This document shows positions 35,401-44,700 of a stretch of 64,000 nt of DNA, piece by piece. The DNA is from Bacillota bacterium (GTDB taxonomy: Bacteria > Bacillota > Clostridia > Christensenellales > Christensenellaceae): NCBI GenBank assembly GCA_023393165.1, contig JAEWMJ010000056.1:62001-126000 (forward strand). The letters are read 5' to 3'. Each line of letters starts with the position of its first letter. Positions within the stretch are counted from its first letter, which is position 1. The notes under the pieces are model-generated. The model saw only the letters and a program-made list of their open reading frames with translations, was not told where the DNA came from and searched no databases. Position numbers and translations under genes: made by a program.

Positions 35401-35940
35401 ATGATCTGGTTTACCGCTGATCTGCACATTGGACATACGAATATCATCCGGCATTGCAACCGCCCCTATTCTTCGGTCCAGGAAATGAATGAAAGCCTGA
35501 TTTCAAATTGGAATAGCCGTGTCAAAAACAACGATATAATTTATATCATGGGCGATTTATTCTTCCGAAACACAATTCCCGCTGAGGAATATTTAAATAG
35601 AATGAATGGGAAAAAGCATCTTATTTTAGGCAATCATGATAAGGATTGGATCAAAAAGGTGGATATGCCTAAATACTTCGTAAGCGTTGGCCGTCTGGCT
35701 GAAATCAGCGACGGCGAACACAAAATCACCCTTTGCCACTATCCCATGATGACATGGAACGGTATGACAAAAGGCAGCTATTTAATCTATGGTCACATCC
35801 ATAACAACACAAACAGCGATTACTGGCCGCTTCTTAAAACAATGCCAAACGCGCTCAATGCAGGTGTTGATATAAACGAATTTCACCCGGTCAGTTTTGA
35901 TGAACTGTTGTACTTTAATGATAAATTCAGGAATCAATAA
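35401..35940 (+). CDS. Calcineurin-like metallophosphoesterase
   Basis: A 179-aa enzyme of the small phosphoesterase type. Metal-binding motifs are all visible: DLHIGH near the N terminus, GDLFF, GNHD, and the late CHYPM and GHIHNN. Substrates of this family include phosphodiesters and nucleotides; the actual one is unknown. ATG at 35401 is chosen because AAGGAGG is nine bases upstream. A second, unrelated phosphoesterase of the element is at 48714-49412. Confidence 0.85.
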   Translation: MIWFTADLHIGHTNIIRHCNRPYSSVQEMNESLISNWNSRVKNNDIIYIMGDLFFRNTIPAEEYLNRMNGKKHLILGNHDKDWIKKVDMPKYFVSVGRLAEISDGEHKITLCHYPMMTWNGMTKGSYLIYGHIHNNTNSDYWPLLKTMPNALNAGVDINEFHPVSFDELLYFNDKFRNQ

Positions 35941-35978
35941 TCAACTTAGGTTAACATCTGATTAGGATGGGATGAAAA

Positions 35979-36008
35979 GAGAGAAGCATTTGCGAAACTG
36001 CTTCTCTC
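35979..36008 (-). terminator. Bidirectional terminator between converging genes
   Basis: GAGAGAAGCA (35979-35988) pairs with TGCTTCTCTC (35999-36008) around ten bases. TTTTC follows on the minus strand. It lies 40 bases after the phosphoesterase stop and 30 bases after the peptidase stop. Confidence 0.7.
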
Positions 36009-36040
36009 CATATAATCATCCTGCTTGGTTTAATATTTTT

Positions 36041-36844
36041 TTAAGAGTCAGGCCCATACCTATAGTCCTCTCCATATAGAGTTGTTTGGAAAACATGTTC
36101 TCCAACTGTATCTATAAATGTTTTATTTATCTTGGCTATATTATCCTTGGAGAATATTTGTTCATTTAACACTCTGAACAATGATTCAAGATATATATCC
36201 AGGTCTTTGCCAGCGAATTTCCGCCTGTCAATCTGATTCGTATATTTCCGCTTTAATTCATTCATATGGAAGCAAGCCACATAATAGTTGACAAGATACC
36301 CATCCGCATTTCCCGACGAGGCGTCGGATTGCTCAATAAAACCTTTTAAACTTTCATCAGCAACATACTTAACATCATTAAAAGTCATGTTTATATTTTT
36401 TCTAAAAATCAAAGTCAATGCAAAATATTGTGCAACAAATTCATGCCAAAAATAATAGCCTCTTCTTTGCCGGTTATCGAACATTTGATTTTTATTAATT
36501 TTATCATTTGCCATGAAATAAGAGTGCGCCAGTTCATGAAAAACTATCTGCGACAAATGAGAATAATGTCTTGCTTTTTCCGCATCAATCACTATATGAA
36601 TCTTTTTATTCTTTCCCATCAGCATCATACCGTCAGTGTTTTTTTCTTTAAAGTTCTCTAAAAGTGATTCGGGAGCCTTATTTATACAATTTATGCTTTC
36701 CCACTCTCTTATTTTTGGATAAAACTCTTCCGTTTTAACCGCTTCCATTGACAATTTGTCAGGCTGCGGTTTAAATTGAGGATAGAAGTCGTAAAATTCT
36801 TTACATAAGTCAGGAATATGTTTTTGGGCTTCTTCTATATCCAT
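36041..36844 (-). CDS. Zinc metallopeptidase-like protein
   Basis: A 267-aa protein with HELAH at 103-107 (zinc-binding HExxH) inside LSQIVFHELAHSYFM and a possible third ligand in WHEFVAQYFA about 30 residues on. It lacks a signal peptide or membrane helix, so it acts in the cytoplasm. Layout resembles small M48/M78-like peptidases that cleave regulators or toxins, but I cannot place it precisely. ATG at 36844 with GAGGTG nine bases upstream. Last of the A+T-rich cargo genes. Confidence 0.68.
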   Translation of the reverse strand: MDIEEAQKHIPDLCKEFYDFYPQFKPQPDKLSMEAVKTEEFYPKIREWESINCINKAPESLLENFKEKNTDGMMLMGKNKKIHIVIDAEKARHYSHLSQIVFHELAHSYFMANDKINKNQMFDNRQRRGYYFWHEFVAQYFALTLIFRKNINMTFNDVKYVADESLKGFIEQSDASSGNADGYLVNYYVACFHMNELKRKYTNQIDRRKFAGKDLDIYLESLFRVLNEQIFSKDNIAKINKTFIDTVGEHVFQTTLYGEDYRYGPDS

Positions 36845-36911
36845 TGTTATCACCTCATAGTATTTTATCATATTATTGCATTATAAAAACATCTTAAAGA
36901 TGTATTCGTGG

Positions 36912-37868
36912 TTAATCCCTCTCAATCATCTGCGGTTTTTGTTGCTTTAAAAAACACTTTAAATAATCGTTTTCATCCTTTCCCCGTTTAGGCGGCATGT
37001 TCTTAACCGTATATTCGGAAGGAAGAATTAATTGAATGGTTTTTGCCGCCAACCGTCCAGGCACATCGTTATCCAAATGCAGAACGATATTTTTTATATG
37101 CGGAAAGTCTTGAAGGTATTGCATGAGCGCGGCAGGCGGTGTACTATCTTCAATCGTGTTCTTAGGCTTGTAAATTCCAGCCAGAGATAGGCAGTTTTCT
37201 TTCCGCCAATCCCTGCCGGCAAGCAGTTCCAGCGTGCAGAAAGAAAGCAAATCAATTGCACATTCAAAAAGGTGTAATGTATCAGATTCGTCCCTTGCCG
37301 AAATAGAAAAGGAATAATGCTTATCGCTTCCGGTAACATCACCTATAAACCGCTGGCCAGAGGTTCCCCGGCGCACACCATACCGTGAAACACCCTTCCT
37401 GTCAAAGCCAACAAAAACCGCGTTGTGGTAATCCTTACTTTCATATAATCTGTTGGTTCGGATGCAGTAGTCGATGATATCCAGGTTTATGCCGCGCCCC
37501 GCAAGGTAGGCAATAACGCGCTTGTTGTTTTGATTCTTTTCAGGCAAATGCAGCTCCTTCGGCTCAACTGCCAATGACTTTTGTGGCGGAACAGGCGGCG
37601 CAATGTCCGCCTGCCCGTCTATCAGAAGCACCGCTTCGGGAAGCGTCATGCCCCGCACCTTAATCAGATAATCCAATGCGGAGCGTCCCCCAATGCCGTG
37701 CGACCACCAATTCCATTTTCCATTACTGATTTTAAGGCTGTCATGCGTGCGCGTGGTAAAAACGTCGCCGGAAAACCGTACCAGCTCCTGTGGCTCATAG
37801 TTTTGCAGATATGTCAGCAAATCCATTTGTTTTGCCCGGTCTATTTGCTCCTTCGATACATATGGCAT
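36912..37868 (-). CDS. DUF3991/Toprim-domain protein
   Basis: A 318-aa primase-like protein. The N-terminal part has WWSHGIGGRSALDYLIKV, the degenerate zinc-finger/DUF3991 region; the C-terminal part is a Toprim fold with LFECAIDLLS and NIVLHLDNDVPGR, where the DND acids would bind metal. Toprim proteins of this kind accompany element replication, perhaps priming the transferred strand. ATG at 37868 (GGAGGG upstream) lies 14 bases after a terminator. Confidence 0.85.
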   Translation of the reverse strand: MPYVSKEQIDRAKQMDLLTYLQNYEPQELVRFSGDVFTTRTHDSLKISNGKWNWWSHGIGGRSALDYLIKVRGMTLPEAVLLIDGQADIAPPVPPQKSLAVEPKELHLPEKNQNNKRVIAYLAGRGINLDIIDYCIRTNRLYESKDYHNAVFVGFDRKGVSRYGVRRGTSGQRFIGDVTGSDKHYSFSISARDESDTLHLFECAIDLLSFCTLELLAGRDWRKENCLSLAGIYKPKNTIEDSTPPAALMQYLQDFPHIKNIVLHLDNDVPGRLAAKTIQLILPSEYTVKNMPPKRGKDENDYLKCFLKQQKPQMIERD

Positions 37869-37881
37869 TATTCCCTCCAAA

Positions 37882-37910
37882 TAAAAAAGCACCGGATACA
37901 CTCCGATGCT
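37882..37910 (-). terminator. Intrinsic terminator just before the Toprim gene
   Basis: Stem AGCAcCGGA/TCCGaTGCT with a five-base loop, followed by TTTTTTATTT on the minus strand and immediately by GGAGGG of the next gene. Confidence 0.85.
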
Positions 37911-37931
37911 GATATGGTATTCCATAAGTCT

Positions 37932-38642
37932 TTAGTCTTTATCGCTCTTTATTTTCTTTTTCCTTTTGTCCGGCGTTTCAAAGTCAATGCCGCTTATGGC
38001 GTTTTCGTACAAAAACCTCTTGATGTCTTGCATATCGCCTGTATTGTAATAGCTCGTAAGAAGAGTATTGAAACGCTCCATATTATTCTCGTTGATCGTC
38101 AGCATGCCGTTGCCTGCCGCCACCAGCAGCTTATTGGCAAGCATGAGCGACGTCCGTTTGTTTCCGTCCCAAAAAAGCTGACGACGCGCCCCCCAAAGGA
38201 ATGCGGTAATTGCCTTTTCCGTATTTGTCATATCTGCCGTAAGGAGTCCCGCCAGTTCTTTTTCCACTTCCTCAGCCGCAGGCATAGGCGGTACATACTT
38301 AACACCCGAAATACCGACATGACCTGTTCGCAGCTTGCCCCATTCCAAAGCCTCATTGCGTGCGACAAATTCGTTTAGTTTGCAGATAAAAGGCAAGGTG
38401 ACCGGATCGTCAATATGATCCAGCAGATGCCTCCAAGCATCGCGCATATTAAGAACCGCCTGGATATCGTTTAATGTCACGCCGGGTACATTCACGCCGT
38501 CTAATATCGTCTTAGTTTGCGGGAATGTGATATTCCTGTTCTCCATCTTCATTCCACAGTAAATATTCTCATCCCACTTTTTTTTAGCAAGAAAAATACT
38601 CTGCTCTTTGGTCAAACTGTATCTATCTTTAAAGTTTCGCAT
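37932..38642 (-). CDS. Fic-domain protein with altered catalytic motif
   Basis: A 236-aa Fic/Doc-like protein. The Fic core reads QLFWDGNKRTS (155-165); canonical enzymes have HxFx(D/E)GN(K/G)R, so the catalytic histidine is replaced by Gln155 while the anion-binding DGNKR is kept. AMP transfer would be weak or absent unless another base serves. It may bind nucleotides without catalysis. ATG at 38642 with GAGG eight bases upstream is preferred to GTG at 38651. Confidence 0.82.
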   Translation of the reverse strand: MRNFKDRYSLTKEQSIFLAKKKWDENIYCGMKMENRNITFPQTKTILDGVNVPGVTLNDIQAVLNMRDAWRHLLDHIDDPVTLPFICKLNEFVARNEALEWGKLRTGHVGISGVKYVPPMPAAEEVEKELAGLLTADMTNTEKAITAFLWGARRQLFWDGNKRTSLMLANKLLVAAGNGMLTINENNMERFNTLLTSYYNTGDMQDIKRFLYENAISGIDFETPDKRKKKIKSDKD

Positions 38643-38729
38643 GATACCCACCTCTATCTATCCATCTATTTTTCCATTATATCCAATAAACAAAATCTAT
38701 GCAATCAGAATGACTGCGCATATTGGCTC

Positions 38730-38758
38730 GGGAAGGATGCAGGCCAAACATCCTTCCC
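38730..38758 (-). terminator. Strong hairpin after the helicase gene
   Basis: GGGAAGGATG and CATCCTTCCC form a perfect 10-bp stem with a nine-base loop ten bases downstream of the helicase stop. There is no T run on the minus strand, so it may protect the very long mRNA from 3' decay as much as terminate it. Confidence 0.55.
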
Positions 38759-38767
38759 GCTTTCAAT

Positions 38768-41700
38768 TCACCGTTCATACCCCACAGCCTTTTTCTCCGG
38801 TTCAACTCCATCGTCTGGCTCCGCATCAATCATCTCATTTTCCCGCTTGTCCATGTTCAGAAGCACATTCAGTTCATTCAGCCGGGCGGATTTCTCCTGC
38901 AGCTCCTGTTCTTTTTCAAAAGGAATTTCAATCTGCTCTTTGGCTGTTTCCATCTGGTGCTGATGTGTTTTTAGCTGCTCACGCCAATATTCCAATCTCT
39001 TCGGAATCTCGGCCAGTGCATTATTGAGCCTTGTGATGTTTCCATGAACATCCGCCCCCAGCTCCACAGTATGGCCTAAAGCGCCCTGCAGGGTGATTTG
39101 AAATTCCTTCCCGAAAGTGTTAAAAGAAAACATCATGGAAAATCCCATATATCTGCCCAACTCCTGCGGCTCTGGAGAGGTCATCATCTTGCAGGCTTCC
39201 AAAATAGCCGCGCCTGCCGCCGCCTTTTCAGTATAGGAGACGCCCTTTACCACCATAACAAACTTCTTTTCCTCTTTCTCACCATCATCGGTTACCGCTA
39301 TGCTTTGTTGCTCATACAGGGCAAAATCTTTTTCAAATCCCGAAAGGCGTTCTTCGTCATACTTGATCGTCTGTGGGAAATATTTAATCAAGCTATCCTC
39401 CAGTTCATACCGCTGGCTTAAATGGTTGGCCTTCAAGAGCTTCAGCTTGGACACCTGAATATCAAGGTCCATCTTCTCTTTTATGAATGGGTTCCCGGTT
39501 GCCAGCGCCTTTACCTCCGCATAAGAAAGCGCCGTTTCGTCTATATCCTCGGCGCTTCTGACACATGATTTTGAAGTCATGATCTGTGAGATAAATTTCT
39601 GCTTATTCTCTAAAATCTGATACAGATAAGCGTCAAAAGTATTTTCGGTTACATAGCGGTAAATATGCACCTCCGGGTTTTTATTGCCATACCTTACGAT
39701 ACGTCCGGCCCGCTGCTCCAGGTCGCGCGGCCTCCATGGGCAATCCAGATCATGCAGCGCAACCAGCCGGTCCTGCACGTTGGTACCTGCGCCTACCATG
39801 GCAGTGCTTCCAAGAAGAACACGTACCCGTCCTATGCGTATTTTTGCAAACAGTTCTTTTTTCTTTGTACCTGTATTGGCTTCATGAATGAAAGCAATTT
39901 CATCCGCGGGAACACCTTGCGCAACGAGTTTTTGTCGTATATCATCATATACATTGAAACTGCCGTCGCCTTTGGGTGTGGACAGGTCGCAAAAAACCAA
40001 TTGGGTCAGCTTCTTTTCCTGATTCTCATCCCATATGCGAAACACGTTTTCAATACAGTCGTTGACTTTACTATCAGGGTTATCGGGCAGCATGGGATTG
40101 GTAAGCCGCTGATCCAACGCCAGCTTTCTGCCATCGTTGGTGATCTTGAGCATATTGTCCTCATACGGCTCCACCATCCGGTTTCGTACCTTTTCAGCGC
40201 GTTCACCCAGTTCGGCAACCATATCTTTCTGGAATTCACTCGGCTTGGCTGCGACGTTATGATAGTTGGCTTTGGGAACAGGCAGATTGAGCATATCCGC
40301 AGTCTTGATATCCGCAACCTCCCGGAACATGCTCATGAGTTCAGGCAGGTTGTAAAACCGGGCAAACCTTGTTTTGGCGCGGTATCCTGTACCCTCCGGC
40401 GCAAGCTCAATGGCTGTTATCGTTTCGCCAAATGTGGACGCCCAGCAGTCGAAATGCTGCAGGCAGTGCCGTTGCAGCGTCGCATACTGTAAATACCGCT
40501 GCATGGTGTACATTTCAGTGATGGAATTGCTGATCGGCGTTCCTGTGGCAAAAATAACGCCGCGTCCTCCGGTGATCTCATCAAGGTAGCGGCATTTAGA
40601 AAACAGGTCGCTGGATTTCTGCGCTTCGGTTTGTGCTATGCCTGCAACGTTTCTCATTTTCGTGTAAAGGAAAAGGTTCTTATAAAAATCCGCTTCGTCA
40701 ATGAACAGGCGGTCGACGCCCAATTCTTCAAACGTCACAACATCGTCTTTCCTGCTGGTATCGTTCAGTTTTTTCAACCTTAGCTCAAGCGCCTTTTTGG
40801 TTTTCTCCAAATCCTTGATCGCGTACCGCTCGCTTCGTTCCTCTTTCAGTTCCCTTATCCCGTTTGTGACCTCAAAGATCTGTTCCTCCAACTGCCGCCG
40901 CTGGCGCTCGGCAGAAATAGGAATTTTTTCGAATTGCGAATGCCCAATGATCACCGCGTCGTAGTCGCCCGTTGCAATGCGGCTGCAAAACTTCTTGCGG
41001 TTTTTTGTTTCAAAATCCTTTTTTGTTGCTACAAGAATATTCGCGCTCGGGTAAAGCTGTAAAAACTCACCCGCCCACTGTTCAATCAGATGGTTGGGCA
41101 CCACAAACATGCTTTTGTTACATAACCCAAGATGCTTGCTTTCCATGGCTATGGCGGTCATTTCGTAGGTCTTCCCGGCTCCTACACAGTGAGCCAGCAG
41201 CGTGTTGCCGCCATAGATAGCATGCGCCACTGCGTCCGCCTGATATTTCCGTAGGATCCTTTCCGGGTTCATTCCGGTAAATTTGATATGGCTTCCATCA
41301 TATTCGCGTGGACGTATGGCGTTGAAGCGGTCATTATAGATCCGCGTAAGCCGTTCCCTTCGCGCCGGGTCTTTCCATATCCAGCTCTGAAACGCATCCT
41401 TTATTGATTCCTGCTTCTGCTGCGCCAGTATGGTTTCCTTTTTATTCAGGACGCGCGTCTCCTTTCCATCCGCGTCCGTAACTGTATCAAAGATACGCAC
41501 ATCCCTGAGGTTCAGCGAATCCTCTATGATCTTGTAAGCATTTGCCCGCACCGTGCCGTAGGTCATATTTACCTTGAGGTTGCCCCGGTCCTCGCTCTTG
41601 CCCTTTATATTCCAGTTGGCAGTGTAGTTTGAATAGAATACGTCGATATATTGTTTGTGCATGTGAGGCGTTTCCAGAAGCTCAAACATAAAATCGCGGA

Positions 41701-44700
41701 TCACATCGGCAGGCAACCATGTGGCCCCAAGGCGCACGTCAATTTCCGAGGCGCTTAAATCCTTGGGCTGAACTGCCTCTAGTGCCCGGATGTTGGTTTC
41801 CAGTTCTTTCGCCAGATCAGGCCGCATTTCCGCAATTCCTTTAGCAAGCCGCAGCTTGTTGCGCACATTGCCGGATAGATAGGCGTCCGCGGTGACAAAT
41901 GGGCATTTCTCAAGGTCAAAAAAAGCTTTTGGAATCTCTGCCGGGTCGCAATCGCCCAAATCTCGAAAGATCACTCCCTGCAAATCAGCCTCAAGCTGCT
42001 CTGCCGAAAGCCCGGTCAGTAACTGCATGAATCCCAGGTCTATGCAGGCTTTTTCAGCAATGGTGATTGCCAACGCTTCGGAAGCAGTATCCACATGCGT
42101 AACCGTGGTGCGCTGCCGGATAGTCCTTTTCGAGAACATATCCGCCTTGCGCTTCAGTTCTCCATTTTCGTCGATTATCTCCAATGAGCAAAGCAAACAG
42201 TATGAGGAATCATCCGAAAACGCCAAATTATTCCCGCGGCTGTTGATTAAGCCATATTGCCGTGTAAAAGTATCGTATATACGGTTCAGCTTGTTTTGGT
42301 GATACTGGATGACATCGTCACCAAAGTCCTCGGTCTGATAATAAATGAGATCGCGGACGCAGTCCCGGAGTTCGATCATGCCCTTGATGCGTCCCTGCGC
42401 GGTAACTGAGGTATCAACCGGATTCATCCTGCTGTTTTCGCGGTAATAAATCTTACCGTCAATGGCGCAATAACTGAAATTACGGACGCTTGGATCCGCG
42501 GGGATGGATTTATCCTCGCCCTCGTCAATGTCGTCCAGTTCGTATTCGGTGATCTCCCCGTGGATGTTTTCCATCGCTGCGGAAAGCTGCCCGGCCAGAT
42601 CAGCACCCTCTACAGGTACACAGGTAGTTTCACGGCTGTTGCCGTACATCCTTTCGTCATAAGCCATGGTACCCAGAACCATGTCCGGATTGTCCGCAAA
42701 GTATTGGTTGATGGGCAACCCGTCTTCTGTTTCAGTGAGATGCAGCCAATCGGGTTCAACATCCACCGGGCGGTCCCGTTTCTGCAGAAAGAGAATGTCC
42801 GCGGTCACTTCGGTTCCCGCATTCGCAAAGAATGCGTTATTCGGCAACCTGACAGCACCCAGCAGTTCCGCGCGCTGCGCGATATAACGGCGCACCTCCG
42901 GGCTTTGCTTGTCCATCGTGCCCTTGCTGGTAATAAAGGCGACGATACCACCGGGTCTGGTCTTATCCAAAGCCTTGGCAAAAAAATAGTCATGGATCAA
43001 GAACTTGTGCTTATCGTATTTCTTGTCAGCGACACCATAGCTCCCGAATGGCACATTCCCGATCACCAGATCAAAAAAGCTGTCGGGCAGGTTTGTTTCC
43101 TCAAATCCCTGTACGGCAATATTGGCCTGCTGGTAAAGCTGCTTTGCGATCCGCCCAGTAATGCTGTCCAGCTCCACTCCGTAGAGCCTGCAATCCTTCA
43201 TGCTCTCCGGCACCAAACCAAAGAAATTACCTACACCGCAGGCAGGCTCCAGAACGTTTCCTGTCTGAAACCCCATGTTCTCCAGGCATGTATAGATTGC
43301 CTTGATTACTGTCGGAGAGGTATAATGGGCGTTTAAGGTGGATGCCCTCGCGGATGTGTATTCCTCATCCATAAGCAGTTCCTTTAATTCGGTGTATTCC
43401 TTCGCCCACTGGCCGTTCTTCTCATCAAACGCCTGCGGCAGGCCGCCCCAGCCGACATACTTTGAAAGGATCTCCTGTTCTTCCGGAGTTGCCAGGCGTT
43501 TTTCTTCTTTCAGTTGGTTCAGCAGCCGTATAGCAGCGATGTTCCAGCCGTATTTTGTCTTTTGTCCGCCTACACCCAGGTCATCATTGGTGATATGAAA
43601 ATTGACACGCGGCTGCTTCGGCGTTTCGGGGACGAGGTCAATGCGGACTTTGGCAACCTCGCCACCCTGCACCTTTTGCCATACAGGTTCCGTCTGCCGC
43701 TCAAGCGCTTCCAACACAAATCCGATGCTTTCCTTCCGAAAGATTGGAAATCCTGTGCCCTGCTGGAAGGTAATATCCCGCAGGCTGACAGTTCCGGTCC
43801 CTTCGTCAATACTGTCTACGGCGTAACGCCGGTCCTCTATGGTAAACTCCAAACCAACGGCGATTTCTTTTTCGGCTGGTTGCGGTTCCGTTCGTTCGGC
43901 CCCCGAATCCGGTACTTCGATATCGAATTCTACATAGGATTTTTCGTCCCCGCTGTCTGCGCCTTCTATCGTAAAGGTATCGCCTTCGCGGGTGACGGTT
44001 ACGTCCCCGGTTTCCTGCACCCATTCAGGCGTGTTCGCTTCTCCGGCATGAAGCGTTACGGTTGTATCTGCTTCTCTGGCAGGCTGCTCCGATGCTATAA
44101 GGTAGTCGTTCAGGGGGTTTTCACGCAAAACCTGTTCAAAAGCGTCCCGTGTAAATGTTTCTGTGAGCAGGGGAAAATGTATGTCCCGCAATTCCACCAC
44201 ATCACCGTCAAAAGAACACAGCTCATATTCATACGCTCCGATATACACCGTTGCGCCAAGTGCAAGAGCGTATTTTACGTTTTCCCGTGAGGGTTGTTCC
44301 TGTACGGCAGGGGATGGCTCCCGGTCAAGGATTTGACGCGCATATGCTTGCTCTGCAAGCTGTTGGCGGCGTTCTTCCGTCTTTTGCTCATAAACAGGCA
44401 GATACTCTTTTTCCTTACTGTTCAAATAACGGCCTGCGGCAATCAGTTCGCCCAGGCGCTTTGCAACCTGAATCCATGTCAGCCTTAAATCCGGATTTGT
44501 TATGGAATGACCGCTTCGGCTGATGCCAAAGCCTTTGCCGTCATTCCATATATCGCCTTGGGTTCCATCAAGAAAATAATGAGTACCGCCGCCGATGCCG
44601 TATTCATGCTTTAAAAAATCTGCCATATCTTTGGCTGTATGGTGCTCCTGATAATGTGCATACACGCGGAATTTACTGTCCTGGAAACCCGTGCCTTTAC

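Noticed and set aside
39665..40492. Long open frames on the plus strand opposite the helicase gene
   Set aside because: Their composition follows the helicase codons, and they lack ribosome-binding sites and known motifs.
42560..44290. Two 258-codon plus-strand frames opposite the methyltransferase domain
   Set aside because: Same reason: they mirror the G+C-rich third codon positions of the real gene, with no product recognised.
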